Assembly: GCA_023807065.1 (NCBI GenBank)
Contig: JAJJLU010000422.1
Location: forward strand, 1 to 48,716
Length of the DNA stretch: 48,716 nucleotides
Reading direction: 5' to 3'
Origin: Isotricha intestinalis
Lineage: Eukaryota; Ciliophora; Litostomatea; Vestibuliferida; Isotrichidae
Part shown: positions 19,401-29,630 of the stretch, piece by piece
Numbering within the stretch: the first letter of the stretch is position 1
How the letters are laid out: each line of letters begins with the position of its first letter
Notes under the pieces: model-generated
The model's input: only the letters and a program-made list of their open reading frames with translations
Told to the model about the DNA's origin: nothing
Database searches by the model: none
Made by a program: the position numbers and the translations under genes

Positions 19401-21943
19401 GTTAATTGTCTTGAACTTTTACCTACAAAAGTATTAATAATTTGAGGTGAAAGTTCTTGAATACAATTTTTTAAATTTACTCTTTCATTTTTTACTTTTT
19501 TAGGGTTTTTAATTCTATAAAAAGTATATGATGAAAAATTAAATAATTTTAAGCATTGGGAACTAATATTAATGATATCTAATTTTTGATTAATAAAAGC
19601 AAAACCTTGATAATTATATTCTCTTTCAGAATCATATTTAAATTTAGCTCCATATAAAAAATTATGATCTAAAGTAGGTAATAATATAAATTGTATTTTA
19701 ACTGGAAAAATATATCCCATTCTATGTAATGCATAAGAATTAATTTTTCTACTTTTTATTTTTCTAGAATCTAAATTTTGATTAATATAATTTTTAACAA
19801 TTTCAGAATGTTTTTTCCTAAAAATTTTAGGTAATAAAACATTAATATCTTCATTTAATAAATCATTTTTAACATAACCAAAAATTCTTAAAATTGAATT
19901 TGTTAATTGTACTATTCTTAAATTTTCAAAATTTTGATTTGCCTTTGCAATAATAAGAGGTGAACCATCAATCGATAAATCCTTAATATCATTTTTAAAT
20001 AATTGATATGAATGATTATGAGAAAGTAAACTAATTTTTCTACTTTGATCAATTAAATTTTGTCCTAAAATTTCATCACATAAAATATCGGATATAAATT
20101 TACCATAAAGAATTTTTGCTTCAATTGGATTTTGAATTAATTTTTCTGTTTTTTTCCAAAGAAAAAATATTTGTTCAATATTATCTAAAATTTTAAAACC
20201 ATTTTCTTCTATTTTAGAAATATTAATATTATGAGAATCATCAACAGAAAAACTTTTCCAAAATTCTTGATAATTATGTCCTAAAATTTCAATTTGATTT
20301 TGAAATTGATTTAAATATTTATCATAAACTAATGAATTTGTTATATCAACTGTAAATATATCATCTGAAAAATTTGTATTTTTTTCTTCTATTTTTTTCT
20401 CTATTTGAAATATTATAAATTGTTGATATAATTTTGGCTTATTTTCTAATACTGCTTGAAGATAATATTTTGCTATATTTAATTTATTTCTTTTTTCTAA
20501 TGAAAATATACAAAAAAATAATTTTAATGTATTGTTGTTTGGAAATTTATTTAAAAAGACATTAAATATATAATCTATGTATTTAAATAATATTTGACTT
20601 TCATCATTTTTCATTTTTTTCTTTATTTTATTTATTTCCTCATATCTCATTTTTGATTCATCTAAGTTTTTCTTATCTAAAATTTCCCTTTTGTAAACTT
20701 TTAAATAACAAAATTCTTCTTTACAATTATAAAGATGTTTTTTAATAAAATGTTTAAAATTTTTAGTATTTTCTTTTTTCTCATTATTAATAAAAATTTT
20801 AAGCATTGTTAAAATATATTCATAACTTTCTCTAGGACTGTTAATATTTTTAGGAAGTTTATTAATAATTTTTTCATATTTATTAGGATAAAATCCTTGA
20901 TAAATAATAACAAATAATATAATAATAACCCATAATTCAAAATAACCATCAAAACTAGTAAATTTAAATTTAATAGAAACACTTCTCATAAATAAGCAAA
21001 TTCCAGTAAATAATAAAACAATAGTAATAATACTATAAACTTTTTTAGTAATATCTAAATAAAAATTACCACGTAATTTATTCATAATATAAAAGAATAA
21101 AAATAAAATTAAAAAAATTCCAGAAACTAAAACTTGATTATTAATATTATTATGATTAGCTCCATAAATAAAAATTTCACCTATAATAACAACAGAAATT
21201 TTAACAAAAGTAGCACAAATATTTAAAATAGGATTTATTCTTCCTAAATAATTATTATATTTAATTGATATATTATAAAATAAAGTTGAGAAAATTAAAC
21301 TATATATTATACAAAGAAAAAAACCTATTATACTTATACAAAAATAGAATTGGGCTTTTGCTGAATTACAAAATGAAGTTTCAACTTTTAAAGTTTCAAA
21401 TCTATATTTAAAAAAACTCTTGCAATGAAAAAGAGGAATAAAAACTTCTAATAAAGGAATTAATAAAATTGAATTATATATATTTATTATATTTGATAAT
21501 ATTTTAACTAAATAAGAAGGTATTTTTATTCTTTTTTTAAAAAGACATCCTATTAAAATAAATAAAGTTAATATTCCTAAATTTAAAAAAAGAGAAATGA
21601 ATAATAATATTATAAAAAGAGAAAAACTTGAATCTCGAATATCAGGAAAAATTAATAAACATCTTAAAATTTTAAATAAATTTAAAAATATTTTATTTGA
21701 TTTTTGAATTGACCATTCTTGAGAAAATATTTTTATAAATAAAAAATATAAAAATTGAAATGATTCAAATATTGCAACAACTATTAATTCTATTCCAGAA
21801 TAATTTGAATAATTTAAACATAAATATAATATATTGAAAATATCTAATTTTATTTTTTCTAAAAAATTACTTTCTGTAAGTAATTTCTTATTATTATTTT
21901 TTTTTGAAAGTTCTAAAAAACTTTTGTCATCTATATTTTTCAT
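16487..21943 (-). CDS. PAS-domain multi-pass membrane protein, tmcB-like (paralogue 2)
   Basis: An 1,818-residue membrane protein. The N-terminal 340 residues hold about eight to nine hydrophobic helices. The Cys-containing turn YNCKEEFCYL lies near 405. The PAS-like module at about 675-720 contains ILRIFGYVKNDLLNED and the signature LLPKIFRKKHSEIV, matching LMPKIFGKEHTEYM in the paralogue at 23904. A long Asn/Ser-rich region runs from about 870 to 1190. Four C-terminal helices follow near 1222-1248, 1435-1460, 1542-1565 and 1752-1778, with two presumably extracytoplasmic loops between helices 1-2 and 3-4, the first containing CNNC. No catalytic domain is seen; a sensor or scaffold role is inferred. 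The start is ATG 21943 and the stop TGA. It is convergent with the STPGR gene (220 bp between stops). Confidence 0.85.
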   Translation of the reverse strand: MKNIDDKSFLELSKKNNNKKLLTESNFLEKIKLDIFNILYLCLNYSNYSGIELIVVAIFESFQFLYFLFIKIFSQEWSIQKSNKIFLNLFKILRCLLIFPDIRDSSFSLFIILLFISLFLNLGILTLFILIGCLFKKRIKIPSYLVKILSNIINIYNSILLIPLLEVFIPLFHCKSFFKYRFETLKVETSFCNSAKAQFYFCISIIGFFLCIIYSLIFSTLFYNISIKYNNYLGRINPILNICATFVKISVVIIGEIFIYGANHNNINNQVLVSGIFLILFLFFYIMNKLRGNFYLDITKKVYSIITIVLLFTGICLFMRSVSIKFKFTSFDGYFELWVIIILFVIIYQGFYPNKYEKIINKLPKNINSPRESYEYILTMLKIFINNEKKENTKNFKHFIKKHLYNCKEEFCYLKVYKREILDKKNLDESKMRYEEINKIKKKMKNDESQILFKYIDYIFNVFLNKFPNNNTLKLFFCIFSLEKRNKLNIAKYYLQAVLENKPKLYQQFIIFQIEKKIEEKNTNFSDDIFTVDITNSLVYDKYLNQFQNQIEILGHNYQEFWKSFSVDDSHNINISKIEENGFKILDNIEQIFFLWKKTEKLIQNPIEAKILYGKFISDILCDEILGQNLIDQSRKISLLSHNHSYQLFKNDIKDLSIDGSPLIIAKANQNFENLRIVQLTNSILRIFGYVKNDLLNEDINVLLPKIFRKKHSEIVKNYINQNLDSRKIKSRKINSYALHRMGYIFPVKIQFILLPTLDHNFLYGAKFKYDSEREYNYQGFAFINQKLDIINISSQCLKLFNFSSYTFYRIKNPKKVKNERVNLKNCIQELSPQIINTFVGKSSRQLTQRLNEKNNNNNEKINNDITSRTNEVPLIKKYMDEPDTLVHLYNYEQIINLYSEIYSDNTDRTQKNNNEKNDNKNINLSPNEYNNNKNNNITSRGSISVSSGKIFRVDTKKSSQNPNKNNNNIILNNLQTTPVLINISEIFLKNVSIGYYLVSCEYSFRNNIVRVPSIGIKNKFKSNNSVNNNNLNKFKISAKQFIYYDFNKGFIIDNKNNSFKYSFSEYLKKKEKKDFDKIPKSVSHLNLPKISSFHESHFTFHKLFVKDSQINSTKDNQLNSVKDQINSTNIYNKINFNEINNDNNENNNTNNNINNTNNNSQMTSPSKSNLSEKNQNTLEDEKNEDENIHLNIKENEENINDMTKCEINKLKIFQEKKNWQKFFIFTTLNKIIFLCFIFCFIFSIMIYKRSQKYFKQSKRYINGLNIISDLFNYTLTSANFFMNNLLYKQFSNISNDLKKELSINVSLILKNNSQYMYNLLSITDLTLFFIINEIEKKYKNNDDKNPNLMLLQYLLYTDNNTLTFVNRNFSFIEANNDIMSSINSISNNINENNDESLKDIKPFYLCNNCVNNYYIKVFDLIEAIFDIFNNLFPKTYLIILFFTSLFCNIGLMLYYLYIAQKIIVQINQIILEFLSIKKSELKEILKICSEFIKKVKKDSNYEFEMHEDDDNKIKEKKRKNDGKKNIKEFLEEKLNKIKKNIIMKMFFILIFVLIILELFFVINYLQLESYKNNSDNFIDVYYSVQKFYSNLNLINNGMKLEYLVPSKYNILNLNIRETLSSRFNKYLSYQDNMTYYLETRQKYSSNFTNYYNKHIMLFYLPLIEIKIIEIGNSNYCKNLSEYSLNYAISNYYINANELWEDYINNNINPIEKHFLICADLTKDRLIIPYFKLIFNSLFIDAIKTTNFKINIITISFTIYIISLFILTIGLSIPINHNIYKTNEKTKYLILLIPTKILINKKNLLEILKNEQMISLIK

Positions 21944-22152
21944 TTTTTATTTTTTTTATTTAAAAAATTGTTAATTTTTATATAAATCATTAATGATTAA
22001 AACAGTAAACATTGAAAAAAAAAATATAATGGAATTGTTTAATAATAAAATAACAAAATAATTTATAGATAATATACAAAGAACAATAATAATAATAATT
22101 ATATCCAATTTTTTTATTGATAATTCGATATTAACATCAAAAAAATTTGTTT

Positions 22153-22515
22153 TTATTCAAAATTTTTATAAAAAGGATTTTCAGGTCTTTTAATTTCTTG
22201 AATGTCATTTTCGCTTTCAACAGAATTTGGTCTTGTTGTACCTAATAAATTATTTTTTTGAATTTTTTTTTTTTTTAATTCGTCTCTTTTTTCTTTAATT
22301 AAACAAAAATCTTTTTCAATTTCTTCAAAAGAATAAGAATCTAAAGTAGATTTATTTTTTTTTAAATCTAATTCATTTTCTAAATTATCATTATCTAAAA
22401 ATAATAAATCAAAATTGAAAAAATTTTTTGAAAAATTTTTATTCATTTTTTTTGGCTTTGGAGTATAAATTTTAGGTATTTCACATATTATTAATATTGG
22501 TTTTTGAGAATCCAT
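22153..22515 (-). CDS. Small protein of unknown function
   Basis: A 120-residue frame with ATG at 22515 and TAA stop. I do not recognise it. It begins MDSQKPILIICEIPKIYTP, followed by a basic PKPKK stretch. A charged helical segment follows at about 61-88 (SFEEIEKDFCLIKEKRDELK), and the tail is polar, ending FYKNFE. There is no membrane segment. Coding is supported by codon use like its neighbours, a balanced non-Asn-dominated composition and an A-rich leader; a chance frame of this length is possible but less likely. It lies 209 bp upstream of paralogue 2 on the same strand. Confidence 0.6.
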   Translation of the reverse strand: MDSQKPILIICEIPKIYTPKPKKMNKNFSKNFFNFDLLFLDNDNLENELDLKKNKSTLDSYSFEEIEKDFCLIKEKRDELKKKKIQKNNLLGTTRPNSVESENDIQEIKRPENPFYKNFE

Positions 22516-23244
22516 TTTTATATTTCTTTTTTTTTAATTATTTGTATTTATATTAATTTTTATCTTTTGAGATTTTATTTAACGAAAATTTATTTTTTTT
22601 ATTTTTATTTTTTTACTTTTTATACTTTGTTTATATCTTTTTTTAATTTATTCTCTTTATTTTTAAGTCAAAATCAGTAAAACGATTTTTACTCTTTTAT
22701 TATATATTGATATTATGTTAAAGTATATTATAAAATTTATTTATAATTCATTTCAATAAAACAATATTTTTTAATATAACTAATTGAGGAAATATATCTA
22801 AACTAAAAAAAAATTTATTAAGATAAAGATTAAAGAAAATAAAATAAAATAAAATAAATTACTCACTAAATAATAAAGTTTTTTATTAAAAAATATTTTA
22901 ACTTCAAAATAATTTTAAAAACCAATCATCTTTAATTTAATATAAATAAATAATCATGAAAAATATATGAATGATATAGAGTTTAATTTAATTTTTATAA
23001 ATTTGTGAAAATTATTTTATTTATTTTTATTTTTAAAATTTCAAAAAAAATTTTTAAATATAAAGTTTTTATATAACATTATTGATATAAAAATTTACAT
23101 AAGATTATAATTTATATAATTGGATTAAATATTTAATGAATACATTAATATAAATTCTTCATAAAATAAGTGTTTTTAAACATATTTATAAATACATATC
23201 CCTTTAAAAAACAAATAAGTTCTTTAATTCATTAAATTAAAAAA
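22516..23244. other. Intergenic region with a short AAAAT repeat
   Basis: This 729-bp A/T-rich stretch separates two minus-strand genes. No frame of useful length or RNA gene is recognised. It contains four perfect copies of the pentamer AAAAT at 22836-22855. A mixed-composition patch around 22660-22720 (GTCAAAATCAGTAAAACG) stands out only mildly. Confidence 0.5.
22836..22855 (+). repeat. AAAAT pentanucleotide microsatellite
   Basis: Four perfect tandem copies of AAAAT lie in the intergenic region; probably simple slippage in AT-rich DNA. Confidence 0.7.
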
Positions 23245-23703
23245 TTACATTTCTTTTTCACTAATATCATCACTTTCACTTATAGATTTTTTTTTCATAT
23301 TTTCAGAAATAATATTATCAACATTTTCTATAAATTTTTCAAAATGTTTTCCTTCTTCAATATATTGTAATTTTAATTGTCTTTTACTGATGTTATTTTT
23401 TTTTGTATTTATTTGAGAAGAATGATTTTTAAAAAAAAACACTTTTCCAAAATCATTTTTATTATTTGAAGATAAATTAAGATAAGTATTATTATATAAT
23501 AAACTATTTTTACAATTATCTTTTCTTTTTATATTTTTTGCTGATAAATTTTTATCATTTATTTTTTTTTCAATATTCACAGTTAAAGTTTTAAATTCGT
23601 CAGATATAGTTTTAGATGAATCATATAATTTTATTGTTTTATCATGATTTTTTTCTTTTGGATTTGAACAAGCACATAAAGATGATATAATTTTTTCTAA
23701 CAT
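23245..23703 (-). CDS. Small Lys/Asn-rich protein of unknown function
   Basis: A 152-residue protein with ATG at 23703 and TAA stop. I do not recognise it. The N-terminus MLEKIISSLCACSNPKEK has a short amphipathic helix and a CAC pair that could be lipid-modified, which is only a guess. The rest is basic and polar, with a charged helix near 110-140 (QLKLQYIEEGKHFEKFIENV) and an acidic, Ser-rich end (SISESDDISEKEM) that looks like possible casein-kinase-type phosphosites. There is no membrane segment. It is divergent from paralogue 3, with 200 bp between start codons. Confidence 0.65.
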   Translation of the reverse strand: MLEKIISSLCACSNPKEKNHDKTIKLYDSSKTISDEFKTLTVNIEKKINDKNLSAKNIKRKDNCKNSLLYNNTYLNLSSNNKNDFGKVFFFKNHSSQINTKKNNISKRQLKLQYIEEGKHFEKFIENVDNIISENMKKKSISESDDISEKEM

Positions 23704-23903
23704 TTTATTATTTTTTTTATAAATTAGATATAATAATATTTTTATTTATTTTTATTTTTTAATTTTTTTCATTTTTTTTCACAAAAATTCTCATCGAAAA
23801 AATTTGTTTTTAAAAATTCCATATTATACATTATTTAATTACATAAAAAGTAAAACTTAAAATAATTATATATAATAAAAGAATTTAAAAAATAAATAAA
23901 AAA

Positions 23904-26900
23904 ATGTCAGATGAAATTATATTATTTGTAAAAAACTCTTTATCATATAAAGAGAAATTTTATTATTTAATGGATTTATTAATAACAAATCAATATGAAT
24001 CAAGATTAGAAAGTGTAGTATTTTTCTTAATATTTTATATTCAAACTTTATCTGGATTTTTTTCTGAAAAAGTAGGAGTTTTAAAACCAAATCAATCAAA
24101 ATCAGATAAAATATTAAATGTAATACAAAAAGTAGTTAGATTAAGAGAATTATTAATAACAGAAAAAAAATATTTTGAAACTTCAATTATAATGATTTTA
24201 ATTTATTTATTGTTAATTACAGTTTATATATTATTTTTAATTCATAAAATGGATATTAAAACTAATTATAATAAATCAATAATGACTTTAAATTTCTTTA
24301 TTAAAATTTCTTATTATATTTTATTTAATATTTTTAATGATATTTATTTTACTTTATTATGTTTTAGAAATAAAAATAATTTATTCATTGAGAATTATGA
24401 ATGTAAAATTTCAGCACATTTTCCTATATTTATTATAGGAACAATATCAATTATTTATAATCTTTTATTTACATTATTAATTCAAACTTTTTATAGAGAT
24501 AATTTTTATTTATCTGGAAATTATTATTCAGAATTATTAACAAATTATCATCAATATATTATATTAAATAATTTTTTATTTTCAATAATGCTTTCAATAA
24601 TAAAAAATTTAACAAGAGAATTTTTTTTAATAGTAAATTTAGTTTCAAGTGTATTATTTTTTGTTTTTTATTATAAACATGTAGTTTATTATGATAATGT
24701 AACAAATAATTTATGTGGAGCTTTCCATTTAAGTTATATTTGGACTTCAGTATTTTTTATCATATTTTATTTTATTGATATGACAGAAAAAGGACTTTTT
24801 TATCTTTTTACTCTTTTAATAGTATTTTACTTATATAATAATATAAAAACTCGATTTATAAATAATTTATTTTATGCAGTTCCCTTTCATAAAATAACAA
24901 ATAAGTATTATATATTATATTATATAAAAACATTAATAACAATTATTTATTCAGATTTAACAAATTTAGAAGAAAGAACTTTATTAATTGGAGTTATTCA
25001 ATTACATATTTTAGAATGTCCAATTCCAAATTGTGTAACAAAAACAAAGGAAAAATTATATATACCAAATTTAAATGAATGGTCTGATAGAAATAAACCT
25101 TATTTAAGTGATAAAGTTTTTTTAGATTCTTTCTTAGTAAATTTAATGGAATTTTTAACTAAATATTCTACATATACTATTGAAATATTATTAAATTTCT
25201 CATATTTTCATTTAATGGTTACTGGAAATTTATGCCAAAGCATTTATTTATTTCAAAAAGCAAAACATTTAAAAATGAATTTAATGGAGCAATTTGCTTT
25301 TGAAAGATTAAAATTTGCAATTAATCAAAAATCTGCAGAAAAATTAAAAGGTATCGGAGAATTAACTGATTCTTTAGAAAATTTAAATATGTCTATTTAT
25401 TTTAGATATGAATATTTAAAAGAAAAATTTTATGACGAAATATTTAAAGATTTAGAATTAACAAGTAAATTTTGGAAAATTTATTCTAAAACTGAAAATG
25501 AAGAACCAATAGATTTTAATAATGTATTTGGAATAACAGAAAAAATAAAAATATGTAAAGGAAATATAGAGAAGTTATGGAAAAAATTATTTACAATTTA
25601 TTCAGGAATAAATGAAGTATTTTATTTTTATTTAGATTATGTAGAGCAAATAAATGATGATTCCTTTTTAAAAAGAGAATTAGATGAAATTTCAAGAAAA
25701 TTAGATAATATATCTTCATCAAATCAAAATATTTTATATAATTTAATGTTTAAAAAAGAAACTGGAATTGTTATTGTTAATGGAGATAAAGGAAAAGAAG
25801 GTTTAATTGAAAAAATAAATCATGAGTTTGAAAATTCTTTTAAATATTCTTTAAATGAATTAAAAGGAATGAATATTTCAATTTTAATGCCAAAAATTTT
25901 TGGAAAAGAGCATACTGAATATATGAAAAGATATATTTCAATTGGAGAAAAGAGAATTGTTGATATTAAAGAATACACAATTTTTATTAAAGATAAATTT
26001 AATTCTTTAACTTTAGTAAAAATTAATATTAAATTATTTCCTGTTTTAAATAGAAGTTTATATTTTATTGCTATGGTTATTCCTGAAAAAATGGATGATT
26101 TAATATTAATTGATAATAATTTTATTATTCAAGGTTTAAGTCAAAGATTAAGAGAAAAAATCCAAATTGATAATCAAAATTTTTTTGAAATGAATGAAAT
26201 TCCTTTTTATATGATTTGTAAAAATTTTATTCATTTTTATAAAGTTTTTATGAAAGGAAATAAAAAATCTTTAGGTTCAAATCATAAATCAGACTTTAAA
26301 AATTCAAATATATCAGAACAAACAAATACAATTGCAAATTCAGTAAAAAAGGATAATGAAAAAAAAAAAAATATTAATAATGATTTAAATAATGATGATA
26401 ATAATAATAATATAGAAATCAATGAAAATATTGAATTAGAATATGAAATAATTATTCCTTATTTTATGATACAATTTAATAGAAAAAATGAAAAATTTAA
26501 TACTATAATTCCAACAAATTTAAATATGATGAACAATTCAATTATTTCTGATGAAAGTTCAGTGGTTTCAATTGATGAAGGAGAATTTTTATTAAAAGCA
26601 GCAGAAGAGAAAAAAAAAATCGGATATAATTTAAATAATGAAATGAATTTCTTAGAAATTGAAGAAGAAAAATCAGAAGAAGAATCACAATCAAATAAAA
26701 TTTTTGATAGTGAAATAGAAAATAATAATAATGATGATGATAATAATAATAATAATAATGAAAAATTAACTCCAAATAAAAATAATGATATGAATACTCC
26801 TACTCCAACACCTGGAAATGATAATAATGTTACTCCTGGAAATACTAAAAACAAGAATAATTCAAAGATAAGAAAAAGTTTAAGGAAAATAACAGAAAAA

Positions 26901-29369
26901 TTTAATGAAGAAACATATTTTAAAGATAGATTAAATATATATATGAAATTATTTACAAATGAAAATTTTGATGAATTAGAAAAAATAATGACAACAGATA
27001 CAAAAGGTAAAGAAGCAATAATATTTAGATTTAATTTTACATTTAAAAAATATATTTATAATATAAATCATATAGCATATATAATAAGATGTATAGAAAA
27101 TAAAAATTTAAATGGTTTTTCAGGAACAGAAGATGAAGGTAATATTAATGGAGAAGGAAAAAATATTCATAATTATATTAATGCACAATCTAAATTAAAT
27201 AAATTAAATGAATTATATATTGATGAAAAAAGAATGATGATAGATAATATAAGTAATTTTTATGAATATTCTCAAATAAATTTAGAATTTCAAAATAAAT
27301 TAATTGAAAATAAAGAAAATATTAAAAAATATTCTAGAGTTTTAGGTTCTTTGAGAAATAAAGCAGGAGGAAATTTAGATGATGAAAATGCTTCTCAAAC
27401 TTCTGCTTCTGGATTTAATTCTGATTTATCTAAAAAAAATAGAATATTTGAAATTAGAGAAAGTATTATTAAAAATCAAAAAAGTTTATTTACTTTCACT
27501 TATATTTTTATTATTGCTATTATCTTCTTTTCTGGAACTGTTGTATTTACTATTATATTTTATTTTATTTTCATTGATATTCATGATTCTTTATTAAATT
27601 TAGACAAATATCATAGTAATTATTATTTATTAGAAATTAGAATTTGTGAAATTATTTCTAATTTAATTTCTTTAAGATCAATATTTGAATTAAATTTTTA
27701 TAAAGATGAAAAGTTTGATTATTCAATTTATACAAAATCACAAGAAGAATATTTTTCAAGGTTAAAATATTATACAAATATTTGGTATGAAGATGCAATA
27801 TCAATATTATCATATTTAGAAGTAAATATAAATAAATTTGTAGATAAGCCAAGTGAAATTTTTTGGAATGATACTTCAATAGGAGATTTTCAAGATATTT
27901 TAAAATTAAATGATTCTGAATTTTATCCTTTAGCAATTTCAACTACTTTAGTTAATTCTAAAAGTTTAATTTCTTCTAAAATATTCGAATTAAAAAATCA
28001 TGATTATGAAACTTTAAGTGATATTATATTTGAATTTAAATATACTTCTTTTTGGATTATTGAAAATTCATATGATAATCTTTTACCAAATACATTTAAT
28101 TTAAATGATTTATTTTTAAATTTATTTAAAAAATATAATGATAGAAAAATAAATAATGTTTGGATTTCTGTAATAATATATTTATTATTTATATTAATTT
28201 GCTTAGCAACATATTTATATTTATTAATAATAACTAATAATCATATGGGAGATGGTTTAGAAAAAATATTAAAAATATCTCAAGATCAAATAAATGAATT
28301 AATAAAAAAAATACAAAATTTTGAACAATTTTATCAAAAAAAAAGAGAAGAATCAAAGAAAATAGATTTAGCTTTAATAACAACTTCAAAAAAAGATAAA
28401 AGTTCCAATAATAATAACAGATCAAAAGTTTCAAATGAAAAAACAATATCAATGGAAAATTCAATAAATCAAAATAATCAAAATAATATAAATCAAACGA
28501 TGTCATCAACAGGATTTTCATTAGATACAAAAAAAAATAAAAAATTAAATTTACAAAATAAAGCATATATTCATTTAGCCATAATATTTATATTTTGTTT
28601 ATTTCTTTTAATATTAACATTTATAACAACAAATAAAGTAATAAAAGCAAATTATAATATATTATTATTACAAGCAGGAATATTAGGAAGATTTTTAGAA
28701 GCTTCAGCAGGAACAATATATGCAAAATGTTTTATTGCAGATTGTAATGTTTCATCAAGTTTAGATTATATATCATTTTATAATCAAAGATTAATTTTTA
28801 AAATTTATCAAGCAATGGAAGATTTACATGAAATATATAATTTTTATCATAATTATTATATTTTAGATATTTGTGGAGCTGCTTATGATAAAGATACTGA
28901 AAATTATACTTATTGTCAAAATCAAGAATTACCAAATAGTTTAAATAATACTTCTGATTTATTAGATTTTGTTTTAAATAAAGTTACTGAATTAGTGTCT
29001 GAAGCTACTTTCTCTTTAAATAATAATGATTCTTATTATATTAAAGATACTTTTGGCTCTACTACTTTTTCTAAAATGGAAGATAGCTTTTATAATTATT
29101 TAATGCCTGTTACTAATAGAATTGATAATGCTATTTATGAAAGTATGAAAAGTTTATTAAAAGAAAAATTATTTGTTATTGTTATTATTATTGTTATTTT
29201 TAATATTGGAATTTTTATTTTTATTATTTATGTTAAATATGGATTTATGAGAACTTTTGAGTATTTGTTATCTATTTCTAAATGTATTGTTAAAATTATT
29301 CCTTCTTCTATGATTTCAAGTAATCAAGATTTGGAAAATTGGTTAGAGAAACTTAATAATGATAAATAA
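23904..29369 (+). CDS. PAS-domain multi-pass membrane protein, tmcB-like (paralogue 3)
   Basis: An 1,821-residue membrane protein with the same layout as the genes at 178 and 16487. The N-terminal 340 residues hold about eight hydrophobic helices. The Cys motif ECPIPNCVTKTKEK lies near 370-383; a Cys/Pro motif at this place is typical of ciliate tmcB-like proteins. The PAS-like module at about 636-690 includes FENSFKYSLNELKGMN and LMPKIFGKEHTEYM. An acidic Asn/Asp-rich linker runs through about 790-990, with a TPTPTPGN stretch. Four C-terminal helices lie near 1195-1223, 1417-1443, 1555-1580 and 1755-1781, with loops containing paired Cys (CFIADC) between the last two. The function is unknown; a PAS sensor coupled to membrane helices suggests environmental or redox sensing. 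The start is ATG in AAAAAATGTC and the stop TAA. Confidence 0.88.
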   Translation: MSDEIILFVKNSLSYKEKFYYLMDLLITNQYESRLESVVFFLIFYIQTLSGFFSEKVGVLKPNQSKSDKILNVIQKVVRLRELLITEKKYFETSIIMILIYLLLITVYILFLIHKMDIKTNYNKSIMTLNFFIKISYYILFNIFNDIYFTLLCFRNKNNLFIENYECKISAHFPIFIIGTISIIYNLLFTLLIQTFYRDNFYLSGNYYSELLTNYHQYIILNNFLFSIMLSIIKNLTREFFLIVNLVSSVLFFVFYYKHVVYYDNVTNNLCGAFHLSYIWTSVFFIIFYFIDMTEKGLFYLFTLLIVFYLYNNIKTRFINNLFYAVPFHKITNKYYILYYIKTLITIIYSDLTNLEERTLLIGVIQLHILECPIPNCVTKTKEKLYIPNLNEWSDRNKPYLSDKVFLDSFLVNLMEFLTKYSTYTIEILLNFSYFHLMVTGNLCQSIYLFQKAKHLKMNLMEQFAFERLKFAINQKSAEKLKGIGELTDSLENLNMSIYFRYEYLKEKFYDEIFKDLELTSKFWKIYSKTENEEPIDFNNVFGITEKIKICKGNIEKLWKKLFTIYSGINEVFYFYLDYVEQINDDSFLKRELDEISRKLDNISSSNQNILYNLMFKKETGIVIVNGDKGKEGLIEKINHEFENSFKYSLNELKGMNISILMPKIFGKEHTEYMKRYISIGEKRIVDIKEYTIFIKDKFNSLTLVKINIKLFPVLNRSLYFIAMVIPEKMDDLILIDNNFIIQGLSQRLREKIQIDNQNFFEMNEIPFYMICKNFIHFYKVFMKGNKKSLGSNHKSDFKNSNISEQTNTIANSVKKDNEKKKNINNDLNNDDNNNNIEINENIELEYEIIIPYFMIQFNRKNEKFNTIIPTNLNMMNNSIISDESSVVSIDEGEFLLKAAEEKKKIGYNLNNEMNFLEIEEEKSEEESQSNKIFDSEIENNNNDDDNNNNNNEKLTPNKNNDMNTPTPTPGNDNNVTPGNTKNKNNSKIRKSLRKITEKFNEETYFKDRLNIYMKLFTNENFDELEKIMTTDTKGKEAIIFRFNFTFKKYIYNINHIAYIIRCIENKNLNGFSGTEDEGNINGEGKNIHNYINAQSKLNKLNELYIDEKRMMIDNISNFYEYSQINLEFQNKLIENKENIKKYSRVLGSLRNKAGGNLDDENASQTSASGFNSDLSKKNRIFEIRESIIKNQKSLFTFTYIFIIAIIFFSGTVVFTIIFYFIFIDIHDSLLNLDKYHSNYYLLEIRICEIISNLISLRSIFELNFYKDEKFDYSIYTKSQEEYFSRLKYYTNIWYEDAISILSYLEVNINKFVDKPSEIFWNDTSIGDFQDILKLNDSEFYPLAISTTLVNSKSLISSKIFELKNHDYETLSDIIFEFKYTSFWIIENSYDNLLPNTFNLNDLFLNLFKKYNDRKINNVWISVIIYLLFILICLATYLYLLIITNNHMGDGLEKILKISQDQINELIKKIQNFEQFYQKKREESKKIDLALITTSKKDKSSNNNNRSKVSNEKTISMENSINQNNQNNINQTMSSTGFSLDTKKNKKLNLQNKAYIHLAIIFIFCLFLLILTFITTNKVIKANYNILLLQAGILGRFLEASAGTIYAKCFIADCNVSSSLDYISFYNQRLIFKIYQAMEDLHEIYNFYHNYYILDICGAAYDKDTENYTYCQNQELPNSLNNTSDLLDFVLNKVTELVSEATFSLNNNDSYYIKDTFGSTTFSKMEDSFYNYLMPVTNRIDNAIYESMKSLLKEKLFVIVIIIVIFNIGIFIFIIYVKYGFMRTFEYLLSISKCIVKIIPSSMISSNQDLENWLEKLNNDK

Positions 29370-29630
29370 ATCATATATTGATTTATATTTCTTAAATATT
29401 AATAATAATATTTGAGTTTGATTTATTTTATAATTTTTTTATATATTTTATTAAATTTTAAGTTATTGTTTCACAAATTCTATTTTTGTTTTATTTTTTT
29501 TTGAATTGGGAAAACATAGTATTTTATAATGGAAAATAAAAATTATAAATAATAATATAATAGAAATTAAAGAATTAATTTAATTTTTGAAAAAAATAAA
29601 ATTAATTAAATATTCAAAAAGATTGATATA

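Noticed and set aside
26459..26854. 131-residue minus-strand frame
   Set aside because: It lies antisense to the acidic Asn/Asp-rich linker of the third PAS protein; its Ser/Leu/Phe composition is the mirror of GAA, AAT and GAT codons.
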